This document shows, one piece after another, positions 50,765 through 58,556 of a stretch of DNA of 64,000 bases. Source of the stretch: Paenibacillus_T sp033239625 (lineage in GTDB: Bacteria; Bacillota; Bacilli; Paenibacillales; Paenibacillaceae); assembly GCF_033239625.1 (NCBI RefSeq), contig NZ_BTCK01000029.1:1-64000 (forward strand), written 5' to 3'. The notes beneath the pieces are model-generated. The model did not search any database and had not been told where the DNA came from. It saw only the letters and a program-made list of their open reading frames with translations. Within the stretch, counting starts at the first letter, position 1, and the number at the start of each line of letters is the position of its first letter. Made by a program: the position numbers and the translations under genes.

Positions 50765-51607
50765 TCACTCACAATAATACATAAATCCAATCGCTCCAAC
50801 TCCGGTATGGGTGCTGATGATCGGCGTCGTGTCTTCGATCTTGATTCGATCAAATCCAGTCAGTTCAGCAATGGCTTCCTTCAGTTTCGCAGCAAGTTCA
50901 TCGCCTTCGGCGTGGACAAGACCTACTGAACGGATCGCTTTGCCCTTCACGTCCTCCGCGAATTGCTTCGCCAAGTGAGATACGATTTGGGCGCGGCTTC
51001 TCACTTTCGCGACGGGATTATATACGCCTCCTTCCAACGAGGCGATGATTTTGATCTTAAGCAATGAGCCGATCCAAGCGGCTCCTTTGCCAATACGCCC
51101 GCCTTTGACCAAGTTATCAAGCGTATCTACAACTACGAACAGCCGAGTATGCTCGCGGATGACATCTAGTCTCGCCATAATCTCCTCGACCGACTTGCCT
51201 TCCTGCGCCATCTTCGCGGCTTCGATAACTTGGAACGCGAGCGCTTTCGTAATGTATCTTGAATCAATGACTGTGACCTTCGTTTCCGTCATCTCTGCCG
51301 CCATTGCAGCGGAGCCAACCGTACCGCTCATCCCGCCAGTCATATGAATGGAGAGGACTTCACTACCGTCTGCTCCAAGACGATCATACATCTCCAGGAA
51401 CGAGCCTACCGATGGCTGAGATGTCTTCGGCAGCGTGGTTGATGCTTTCATCCTCGCAATGAATTCCGTTGGCGTAATATCTACCCGATCCAAATAATGT
51501 TCATCGCCGATGGTGATGGATAAGGGAACGACTTCAATCCCGTATTCTTGCAGTTCTGCTTCTGATAGATCCACTGTTGAGTCCGTGACGATTCTGATGC
51601 TGCCCAT
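50765..51607 (-). CDS. DegV family fatty-acid-binding protein, 280 aa
   Basis: IRIVTDSTVDLSEAELQEYG, VVPLSITIGDEHYLD, TSQPSVGSFLEMYDRL, IHMTGGMSGTVGSAAMAAEM, VDTLDNLVKGGRIGKGAAWI and HTGVGAIGFMYY match DegV/FakB proteins, which bind a fatty acid and present it to the FakA kinase. The conserved SGT (MSGTVGS) lies in the lipid-binding pocket. Cytosolic. AGGAAA precedes the ATG. Monocistronic or cotranscribed with coaA. Confidence 0.92.
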   Translation of the reverse strand: MGSIRIVTDSTVDLSEAELQEYGIEVVPLSITIGDEHYLDRVDITPTEFIARMKASTTLPKTSQPSVGSFLEMYDRLGADGSEVLSIHMTGGMSGTVGSAAMAAEMTETKVTVIDSRYITKALAFQVIEAAKMAQEGKSVEEIMARLDVIREHTRLFVVVDTLDNLVKGGRIGKGAAWIGSLLKIKIIASLEGGVYNPVAKVRSRAQIVSHLAKQFAEDVKGKAIRSVGLVHAEGDELAAKLKEAIAELTGFDRIKIEDTTPIISTHTGVGAIGFMYYCE

Positions 51608-51846
51608 AATAATTTCCTGCTTTCAATTGGATTGGATGTGATTTTATACATGGTGTGCGTACGATTCGGGTATAACAATGTCAAATAGTAAATGTGTATA
51701 ATAGCTATTCCACTTGCAATACGAATTACCTGTTGTTTAGTCTCATGATTTTGCAATTTTCGTTGTATAACACTGAAATATTGGTAATAAATTACTATTA
51801 ATTCATAGTCATTTCACAGTGCTAGTAATCAATTCAACAAAATAAA
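51608..51846. other. Intergenic region upstream of degV
   Basis: AT-rich non-coding stretch; nothing beyond promoter-like AT tracts is visible. Confidence 0.4.
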
Positions 51847-51878
51847 AACCAGCCGCCGATCGTAATCGGAGACTGGTT
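51847..51878 (-). terminator. Intrinsic terminator of the WGxxGxxG gene
   Basis: AACCAG..CCGAT / ATCGG..CTGGTT stem followed on the minus strand by TTTTTATTTTG. Confidence 0.75.
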
Positions 51879-51926
51879 TGCGCTGTAAGTCAGCTTAATT
51901 GTATACCTAAAAATAATTCAACGCGA

Positions 51927-52250
51927 TTAAGTACGCTCGCGATCGCGGCTTCTTAGGCCAAACAGACCCGCTAAACCAAGCAGACCTAACCAGCCCCAAT
52001 CAAAATCATTGTCGTCCGCAGCATTCGCACGATAGTTGTTCGCGTTCAGGCCGTTATTCGTACCGTATCCGGTGACGGAATTCCCATAGTTGTTGCCGTA
52101 GCCTGTGTTGTTCGTGCCATAGGTGTTCATGTTGCCTGTAGCCGTCGTTGCCGCAACCTCAATGTCGTTACTTTCAGCAAATGTAGGGACTGCAGCTGCG
52201 CTCATCATAAGCATTGTTGCCAAAAACATTGAATAAGCAATCTTTTTCAA
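51927..52250 (-). CDS. Secreted WGxxGxxG family protein, 107 aa
   Basis: Signal peptide 1-25 (ending TFAES), then a low-complexity Gly/Asn/Tyr/Thr segment (repeats of YGTNN/GYGNN) and a C-terminal FDWGWLGLLGLAGLFGLRSR, a hydrophobic WGWLGLLGLAG-type tail plus a basic end. This matches the small WGxxGxxG proteins of Paenibacillus and Bacillus, in which the tail is thought to insert in the membrane or act as a sorting signal. Start is TTG 52250, 10 nt after AAAGGAG. Function unknown. Confidence 0.85.
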   Translation of the reverse strand: MKKIAYSMFLATMLMMSAAAVPTFAESNDIEVAATTATGNMNTYGTNNTGYGNNYGNSVTGYGTNNGLNANNYRANAADDNDFDWGWLGLLGLAGLFGLRSRDRERT

Positions 52251-52334
52251 TGTCGTTCAACTCCTTTGTAGTTGTTCTGGAACGATGTTTAACTTCCCCG
52301 TTCGTTCGAACAACTATTCAGACGCACGCAAAAA

Positions 52335-52363
52335 GGCTGTTGATCACCAATTGATCAACAGCC
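52335..52363 (-). terminator. Intrinsic terminator of the 52375 gene
   Basis: GGCTGTTGATCA / TGATCAACAGCC perfect 12-bp stem with a five-base loop, followed on the minus strand by TTTTTGCG. Confidence 0.88.
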
Positions 52364-52374
52364 CTTATAAGGAA

Positions 52375-52656
52375 TTAGCGGTAGGAACGCTGGCCTCCTG
52401 TGTATCTTAAGATGGAGATCGCACAGAGGATGATGAGGAACGAAGCGATAAAAGTAATCCCGATGTTGACCCCAAGGTTTTCTGAAAAGAAATAATAATT
52501 CCTTGGGAAGTATTGTATGATGCCGGACATTCCATTCGCTTCCATATCTAACGTTACATTTCTGGTTTGATTATCGTTGTACAAAAGTTCAAAGAGGATC
52601 ATACACATTGTAGGCAGCAACGAAAACAATAACGAACGATATACAATTGTTTTGAT
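52375..52656 (-). CDS. Small two-helix membrane protein, possible ATC start, 93 aa
   Basis: Two hydrophobic helices (LLFSLLPTMCMILFELL and IGITFIASFLIILCAISIL) flank an external loop with QTRNVTLDMEANG and FPRNYYFFSENLG. The only in-frame canonical starts (TTG 52629, 52620; ATG 52611) lack a ribosome site, whereas GGGGGGAG lies 5-7 nt before an ATC at 52656 that would give a natural MIKTIVYRSLLF-type N-terminus. So either an ATC start or a mutated ATG. Function unknown. Confidence 0.55.
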   Translation of the reverse strand: MKTIVYRSLLFSLLPTMCMILFELLYNDNQTRNVTLDMEANGMSGIIQYFPRNYYFFSENLGVNIGITFIASFLIILCAISILRYTGGQRSYR

Positions 52657-52820
52657 AACTGTCTCCCCCCTTCAGCTGTAAATTAATCTAATGATGTCGC
52701 ATAGCGGGATTTCAAAAACCGTACGATATCCATTAGACGATTGTCAGGTTGAGAAAGTTTCAACAATTGCATGATTCCGTTAATTACCTGCTGCTGGTGT
52801 GTCCCCATTGCGAATTTAGT

Positions 52821-53078
52821 TCAGAAGAGATTCCAGAAGCGAATTTCGGCGAGCTCCAGAACTACCAACACGGCAAGAAACAATGCGACTGCGACAATTG
52901 CCCGCCATTCGGTTTTCTCAATAATTCCTTGAGCAATTAGCTCGACAATGGAGATCATAATAACGGTAGTTGCAACATTCAATTGAGCAATTGATTAACG
53001 ACCGGACAGGCGCAGCAGTGCGATTCCCATTAGTACAAGAAACGCACATTTCCAGATTAAGTGCCAAGAAAGATCCAT
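52821..53078 (-). pseudogene. Decayed DUF421 (YkjA/YcaP-like) membrane protein
   Basis: ATG 53078, 10 nt after a perfect AGGAGG, begins MDLSWHLIWKCAFLVLMGIA followed by LLRLSGR and an in-frame TAA (52997-52995), where family members have SGRKSIAQ. The frame continues past the stop with SIAQLNVATTVIMISIVELI, then AQGIIEKTEWRAIVAVALFL and VLELAEIRFW before a second stop (52823-52821). The C-terminal cytosolic domain is missing. A single base change (AAA or AAG to TAA) explains the first stop. Confidence 0.85.
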
Positions 53079-53111
53079 ACTCTGTCCGCCTCCTGATGGA
53101 ATATCATGGAC

Positions 53112-53402
53112 CTATCTTCCCCTGATTCTAAGTAATTCATGTCTATAGTGGAAAAGCCGTACACCTTCAGGCGAGATTTGATAAGTGAATTGATCTTCTC
53201 CCACAGAAATATGAGGACCGACAGTTGGGTGGACTCGTAGTGTTATCCAGAGCGTAAAGCCACGAAATCCATTGGCTCTCTTCTTCTCGATCACATCGAC
53301 GAAATAAGGATACACATCAGGTGAGCCTAGAATTGATAGCACCTTTGAATACTCTTCTGTAAGTTTGAGTTCCATATAGGGCAGCAACTGCAAGACGTGC
53401 AT
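53112..53402 (-). CDS. DUF3888-like protein lacking its signal peptide, 96 aa
   Basis: LTEEYSKVLSILGS, GFTLWITLRVHPTVGPHIS and FTYQISPEGVRLFHYRHE match the C-terminal part of small secreted DUF3888 proteins. Those proteins normally have an N-terminal signal peptide of about 25 residues, absent here: the frame starts at MHVLQLLPYMEL and an in-frame stop lies 27 bases upstream. An adjacent frame opens with MIRTITAAGYARLAVAALYG, suggesting a frameshift removed the export signal. Possibly a pseudogene. Confidence 0.55.
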   Translation of the reverse strand: MHVLQLLPYMELKLTEEYSKVLSILGSPDVYPYFVDVIEKKRANGFRGFTLWITLRVHPTVGPHISVGEDQFTYQISPEGVRLFHYRHELLRIRGR

Positions 53403-53687
53403 ATCCTGCAGCTGTAATCGTGCGGATCATGTTCGGGCTTAGTAGAGCAGCTGACTCTTTTATTCTACATCCTCTTCCTTCAGACGTCATAGTGCGAACA
53501 TTGGATAGATCGTTAGGAGGAGCATCGTTGGTTGTGCGTGTTTATCATATTGTCGGTGTTATGGGGTTGGCTCGTAGATAAGATAGCTCCTGACTGTACG
53601 ACTGGGTAGGAGCTGCAATCTGTTTGGTTGGCGTCTCCATCATGCTGCGGGCTCCGAGAGGATGACGATTATAATGTGTCGTTAGAG
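53403..53687. other. Intergenic region with an isolated hairpin
   Basis: About 285 bases without a gene. Near 53582-53613 AGCTCCT and AGGAGCT arms flank a 17-base loop, but no T run marks a clear terminator. Confidence 0.4.
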
Positions 53688-53716
53688 AGGCAGTCGGTCG
53701 TAACGATCGACTGCCT
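53688..53716 (-). terminator. Intrinsic terminator of the GH95 gene
   Basis: AGGCAGTCGGTCG / CGATCGACTGCCT stem with one mismatch and a TAA loop just past the stop codon. Confidence 0.75.
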
Positions 53717-53727
53717 CCTCTATATAC

Positions 53728-56127
53728 TTACCTCGCAATAATCAACTTCCCGTTCTTCTTCATCACAATATCGTAACAGCCCTCTCCGAGCGGTGATGGC
53801 GTATAGGTTACATTTTGACCCGATAAAATGTAATGCTCGAATGCCGTTGGCAGCTTCAACGTTATTGTCGTATCTCGTTCCGCGACAAGCACGGCTTGGA
53901 AGGTCTCTTCCGCAGTGTTCCATGCGAATGACAGCTTACCGGTGCAGAATCGTAAGTCCGTTACGCTTCCCCTCTTCCATCTGTCCGGCAGCGCTGGCAG
54001 GAGCTTGACCATCGTCGGCGACACATAGAGAAGCATCTCCTGCACCGCATTGACCCAGCCCATATTGGCATCCAGTTGAATCGGCGCCTCCTCCATGTTC
54101 AGACAGACGCCCATGTCCCGCCAATCGTTGTGCAGCGTAAGGAAATTGTTCAATAAACAGGATCGGGACAAAATATCGAGCTGCTCCAACGCCTTATTCC
54201 CATCGCCTAACCGCGCATAGATAGCGGCCATATGACCGAGCGACCAGCCAGTCTGAGCGCCGATGAGCCGCTTATTGACGGCCGTCTCGAAAGCTTCGAA
54301 CCGTTCCGGATGCTCTTCCCTAGTGAATTCCTGCCCTGGGAAGATCGGATAAATATGAGACAAGTGGCGGTGATTGTACCGATCATCGAATCGTACATCC
54401 ATCCACTCGCGGATTGCACCGTCCGAATTGACCCGGTAATCAGGAATGCGCGTCAACATCTCTGCCCATCTATCCACGTCCTCGCCGTATACGCCAGCCT
54501 CTCGGCTGCCTTCGATTAGATGCGTAAGCAGCTCCTTCAGCAGGGCGCAATCCATTGTTGCGTTAATCGTCGTTGGCATCGGATGCGCGAGCGGTTTGCC
54601 GTCCGTCGGCATGAAGTTCTCTGGTGTGTTCTCCGGCGATACAGAGGGATAAAACTTGATCTGTCCATCATCATTCATCACGATGAAATCCTCGTAGAAT
54701 AAGACAGCTTCTCGCATGAACGGCAGCACCTTGTCCACCAGCAGCGCTTGATCGCCGGTGTACAGATAGTATTCATAATAGTGACGTGCCAACCATGCCG
54801 CCGCACCTGTCCAGTTCATAATGACCGGCACAACCTGATTCGGCACGCCGATTCCAGGCGTCGAGCCGGCAGGAATGTAGATTCCTCTGCAGCCATACAA
54901 CTTCCTTGCATTTTCGCGAAAATCATCCATCATGCTGTCGTAGTAACGGATGAGCGCTGTCATCAGTTCGATGAGTCCGCCTGCCGGAGCGTGCCAATAC
55001 ATCATTTGCACGTTCTCATTGGCCATGTTATGGCACCAAGTGAGCTGATAATCGCCGCCCCACAGGCCATACAGTGCGAATGGTTGGCCTTCTGCATGCG
55101 TACCGGAGATGAATAGATAGCGGCCGTACGCCCACATTTTGCCAATCAACTCGGTCGGGGCTTCCCCGTCATAGGCGTTCAGCAGCAGCTCCTCATTCGT
55201 TCTGGTTTCAACGTTTTCCCCGAGATCTAGGCTTGCACTGCGGAACATAGCCCCATGAATGGCTGCATGCGACGATAAGAGTTGATGGTAGTCTGCTGGA
55301 AGGGCAGACAAATCATCCTTCAGGCGCTCCCATGCGGATTCATGCTCACCCTTCACGAACAGCTTGACGATGGCGAGCACGCGCGAAGCGCCGCGGAACC
55401 CGATCGCTCCTATCTGGTCCGAATCCACTACACCTGCGTTCGTTACGACACGCAGGACCGCGCCGAAGTCCGTACCGTCGTCATTACGCGCTGCGTAGTA
55501 ACAAAAGCTTCCCTCGACTTTCGTTCGAACCGTTGCTTCCATCTGCTTGCATGCTTCTTCTAAGCGGGGGTCGTTGGTCGGATGGAACGCAAGGCGCAGT
55601 GCTCCGTTGAATGGTTGTCCATCGGCATTGATTTCATAGACGATTGCATCGTCTGCCCGGGAAACAAACAATTTCCGCTCGTATTGCTTCTCGCCATCCC
55701 GCCACGTTACTGCAACTTCACCTGTCTCCATGTCGAGACTTCTCCGGTACTGCTTGAACGCATGCTCGCACGACATCGTCAGCTTGAGATCAGCTAACGG
55801 GAATCGGGAAGCAAGCTCCGTATCGTAGCCTCTGTCTTCCAATGCATTCGTCAAATGCCAACTCGCCTCGAGGTATTTCTCTTCGTCCATGAGTTTGCGG
55901 GTTTCCGACAGCGTATGGCTGACATCGGGAAGCTCCGCCTTGCGTCCCCAATGCCAGAGATCCTCATGAGTGAGCAAGACGGTCTCTTCCTTAACCGCAC
56001 CGTAGACCAATGCGCCGATTCTTCCGTTGCCGGACGGCAGTCCTTCTCTCCACTTGTTGTTCCACCACGAAGTTGGATACTTGAGAATCAGTTTGTTTCT
56101 GCTAGTGTTAGTTGTCGTTTTGTCCAT
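53728..56127 (-). CDS. GH95 family glycoside hydrolase (alpha-L-fucosidase type), 799 aa
   Basis: N-terminal beta domain beginning TSWWNNKWREGLPSGNGRIG, A/G-rich V-GA segments typical of GH95/GH65-like families, (alpha/alpha)6 barrel with YGLWGGDYQLTWCHNMANEN, SVSPENTPENF, HRHLSHIYPIFPGQEF, TGWSLGHMAA and a C-terminal beta domain. The general-acid Glu and catalytic Asn segments of GH95 appear present. Members act on alpha-1,2-fucosides or alpha-galactosides. There is no signal peptide, so it is cytosolic and would act on imported oligosaccharides. GGAG lies 9 nt before ATG 56127. Divergent from the AraC regulator. Confidence 0.88.
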   Translation of the reverse strand: MDKTTTNTSRNKLILKYPTSWWNNKWREGLPSGNGRIGALVYGAVKEETVLLTHEDLWHWGRKAELPDVSHTLSETRKLMDEEKYLEASWHLTNALEDRGYDTELASRFPLADLKLTMSCEHAFKQYRRSLDMETGEVAVTWRDGEKQYERKLFVSRADDAIVYEINADGQPFNGALRLAFHPTNDPRLEEACKQMEATVRTKVEGSFCYYAARNDDGTDFGAVLRVVTNAGVVDSDQIGAIGFRGASRVLAIVKLFVKGEHESAWERLKDDLSALPADYHQLLSSHAAIHGAMFRSASLDLGENVETRTNEELLLNAYDGEAPTELIGKMWAYGRYLFISGTHAEGQPFALYGLWGGDYQLTWCHNMANENVQMMYWHAPAGGLIELMTALIRYYDSMMDDFRENARKLYGCRGIYIPAGSTPGIGVPNQVVPVIMNWTGAAAWLARHYYEYYLYTGDQALLVDKVLPFMREAVLFYEDFIVMNDDGQIKFYPSVSPENTPENFMPTDGKPLAHPMPTTINATMDCALLKELLTHLIEGSREAGVYGEDVDRWAEMLTRIPDYRVNSDGAIREWMDVRFDDRYNHRHLSHIYPIFPGQEFTREEHPERFEAFETAVNKRLIGAQTGWSLGHMAAIYARLGDGNKALEQLDILSRSCLLNNFLTLHNDWRDMGVCLNMEEAPIQLDANMGWVNAVQEMLLYVSPTMVKLLPALPDRWKRGSVTDLRFCTGKLSFAWNTAEETFQAVLVAERDTTITLKLPTAFEHYILSGQNVTYTPSPLGEGCYDIVMKKNGKLIIAR

Positions 56128-56278
56128 TATGCTCAGCTCCGATCCATTCTGCTGTTCACTTTATAACAACAGTATAGGTGCGGCGGATCTGCGTGTCTTT
56201 GGTCAAAATGATATTGATTTGTCCTTTATTCCAATATAATAGGTTGTATGATAAGGTTCGTTGACGGAGGCGAGCAGT

Positions 56279-57184
56279 GTGAGAATCCCAGTTTATAGCT
56301 TTCGAGTCGATTATGTTACGCGCTATTCGGCTTTTAACCCTTTGCTTCTTTTTGCACAAAAGTATGTGTTCGCCCCTAATGAGCAATGCTCTGTACGCAA
56401 ATGTTATGCCAGTGCCATTATTCTCATTGAATCTGGCAAAGGGCTGCTTGAACTTAACGGGACGAGCTTCGAGCTGCAGCCTGGTTCCCTCGTCTATATT
56501 GCCGCAAGCTCGGTGCATCGATGGATGGCGGACGCACAGGAGCCGATGGTTCAACGATGCGTTTATTTCGATTGGCAGCATGTAGACCGACCGGCTTTTC
56601 AATATCAACGGGACTATTTCTGCTCGATTGAAGCCTGTCGCGAGGAACTCATCTCCCCTCATCCGACGATTGAGCTGAACGAAGTGATTCACAGCCCTAA
56701 CATTCAACTCTGGATGTCGTACTTCAACGCGCTGACGCCGCCGCCGGAGATTCTCAGTTACCGGAATCCGTGGGACAGGCTTCAGTATAATGGTGCCTTC
56801 CAGACGTTCCTCCATCAATATGTGGCGGCGGCTCTGAAGGATGGCGCCCGCGATCCGCGAATTTCTCGCATTCTGGATCGAATCGAACAGGAAACGTACG
56901 AATCGTGCGAGCGGAATTTGTACGATTGGGCTAGCGAACAGGGATTAAAGAAAAGCCGGTTTCACGTCCTGTTCAAGGCGAACACGGGATGCTCGCCTAA
57001 TGAATATGTGAAGCGGCTGCAGTTTCACCGGATTGCGGAACAGCTGGTGTGCACGAACCTGTCGATTACCGATATGGCGTCTAAGCACGGCTTCTCGTCC
57101 ATTCACTATTTCTCGAAGGCGTTCCGCCTCGCAACAGGTATGTCTCCAACCGAATATCGGAACAAATACGGTGCTGCATATTAA
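56279..57184 (+). CDS. AraC family transcriptional regulator, 301 aa
   Basis: N-terminal cupin (LLELNGTSFELQPGSLVYIA, SVHRWMADA) for sugar sensing and C-terminal double helix-turn-helix of the AraC type (NLYDWASEQGLKKSRFHVLF, PNEYVKRLQFHRIAEQLV, then SITDMASKHGFSSIHYFSKA, TGMSPTEYRNKY). GTG 56279 is 8 nt after GGAGG; a longer frame to 56261 has no better site. Divergent from the GH95 gene by about 150 bases, so it most likely regulates that gene in response to a sugar. Confidence 0.9.
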   Translation: MRIPVYSFRVDYVTRYSAFNPLLLFAQKYVFAPNEQCSVRKCYASAIILIESGKGLLELNGTSFELQPGSLVYIAASSVHRWMADAQEPMVQRCVYFDWQHVDRPAFQYQRDYFCSIEACREELISPHPTIELNEVIHSPNIQLWMSYFNALTPPPEILSYRNPWDRLQYNGAFQTFLHQYVAAALKDGARDPRISRILDRIEQETYESCERNLYDWASEQGLKKSRFHVLFKANTGCSPNEYVKRLQFHRIAEQLVCTNLSITDMASKHGFSSIHYFSKAFRLATGMSPTEYRNKYGAAY

Positions 57185-57200
57185 GAAATGCAATAAAGCC

Positions 57201-57225
57201 AAAGCCGCAAGTATGCGGCTTTATT
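57201..57225 (+). terminator. Intrinsic terminator of the AraC gene
   Basis: AAAGCCGCA / TGCGGCTTT with an AGTA loop followed by ATTTAA. Confidence 0.85.
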
Positions 57226-57274
57226 TAAGTTTGAATTGGAAGCCTGTTCAATAGGACGATCAGTAATATTAGGC

Positions 57275-57302
57275 TTGTAATTCTTACTAAACCACTTATA
57301 AT
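57275..57302 (+). promoter_or_regulatory. Likely promoter of the flavoprotein gene
   Basis: TTGTAA, 16-nt spacer, TATAAT (-10 perfect). It gives a leader of about 40 nt before the SD AAGGAGGG at 57336. Confidence 0.6.
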
Positions 57303-57350
57303 TCTTGGTATATTCACATTCTTAATAGAGCTGCCAAGGAGGGATTTCCA

Positions 57351-58490
57351 ATAGTTGATCTCGTTATTATCGGGGCGGGTCCTTACGGCATATCGCTTGC
57401 CGCGCATGCCAAGGCCGCTGGACTGTCCTATGCGCTGCTCGGCAGGCCGATGCACTTCTGGAAAGAGCAGATGCCTCAGAATATGTTCATCCGCACCAAT
57501 CCACTGTACATCAGTCTCTCGGACAACGAAGATAAGTGGACGATTGAACGATTCGGCGAAGAGACTAACACGCCGCTCGAAGCTCCTTTTCCCCGTCCAG
57601 CATTCGTTGAATACGGCTTCTGGTTCGCGAATAAAGCGGGCGTGGACTTTACGCCGGAATTAGCGACTGAAGTTACGCATTCCGCATCCGGATATACCGT
57701 TGTTACAGAAACAGGTAAAAGATTGATGGCCTCTCGCGTTATTGTAGCAACAGGCTTGCAGCATTTCAGCTACATACCGAAGGAACTCCGGTCTCTACCG
57801 CCTTCCTTGCTCACGCATACCTTCGGGCAAACGGAGTTCGATCGATTCAAGGGCTCTACTGTTGCCGTCATCGGAAGCGGACAAAGCGCCTGGGAAGCTG
57901 CTGCGCTGCTGCACTTGGCCGGAAGCGATGCAGAGCTGCTCTTCCGCAGCGAAGAGGTTCGTTACGCAGGTGAAGACAATACAGCCTCTGGGCTGCGTCT
58001 CATCGAATCGGCCGAACAATTTTATCGCCAACCTATTGAAGTCAAAGAAGAGCGATGGAATACGCCGAGGCGCGGCAGCGTCGCGTTATTCCTGAAGCCT
58101 TATGTAGACGGCAAGGTAAAAGCGACAGGCGGCGTCGAGATTACTCGAGCAGAAGCTCGAGATGACGGCAAGGCTTATCTTACACTCTCCAATGGCGAGA
58201 CTCGGTTGGTTGATCACGTGATCAGCGCCACCGGCTATCGTATCCAATTGAATCTCCTGCCTTTCTTGGCGCCTGAACTATTAAGCGCCATCCACCGGGA
58301 ACCCCAACCCTTCCAAGGCTTTCCCTTCCTAAGCGAGCATTTCGAATGCAGCATACCTGGATTGTATTTTGCCGGAACGCTGGCCAGCCACACGCATGGT
58401 CCCGCCTTCGGCTTCGTTGCCGGCATTCGCCAGTCATGTCATTCCATTATTACGCATATTGTCAGCCAGCAGGAACGAGTCAGCCGTTAG
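57351..58490 (+). CDS. FAD-dependent NAD(P)-binding oxidoreductase, apparent ATA start, 379 aa
   Basis: Two-dinucleotide-binding flavoprotein of the FMO/lysine-N-monooxygenase-like group: first Rossmann motif VDLVIIGAGPYGISLAAHAK at the extreme N-terminus, second VAVIGSGQSAWEAAALLHLA, and a C-terminal ISATGYR and LYFAGTLASHTHGPAFGFVA. The first ATG in frame (57450) would remove the FAD motif. Upstream of the motif the frame has no ATG, GTG or TTG back to a TAA at 57288; AAGGAGG (57336-57342) sits 8 nt before an ATA at 57351. A promoter is visible at 57275. The enzyme looks intact otherwise. Confidence 0.8.
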   Translation: MVDLVIIGAGPYGISLAAHAKAAGLSYALLGRPMHFWKEQMPQNMFIRTNPLYISLSDNEDKWTIERFGEETNTPLEAPFPRPAFVEYGFWFANKAGVDFTPELATEVTHSASGYTVVTETGKRLMASRVIVATGLQHFSYIPKELRSLPPSLLTHTFGQTEFDRFKGSTVAVIGSGQSAWEAAALLHLAGSDAELLFRSEEVRYAGEDNTASGLRLIESAEQFYRQPIEVKEERWNTPRRGSVALFLKPYVDGKVKATGGVEITRAEARDDGKAYLTLSNGETRLVDHVISATGYRIQLNLLPFLAPELLSAIHREPQPFQGFPFLSEHFECSIPGLYFAGTLASHTHGPAFGFVAGIRQSCHSIITHIVSQQERVSR

Positions 58491-58521
58491 AGCCAACGCC
58501 TTGCGTGATCTAGTTCGAATA

Positions 58522-58556
58522 TAAAAGAAGCCCGCGGCTGCCGTGGACTTCTTTTA
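58522..58556. terminator. Bidirectional terminator between convergent genes
   Basis: TAAAAGAAG..CCCGCGGC / GCCGTGG..CTTCTTTTA stem; it overlaps the hydrolase stop codon and gives T runs in both directions. Confidence 0.85.
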
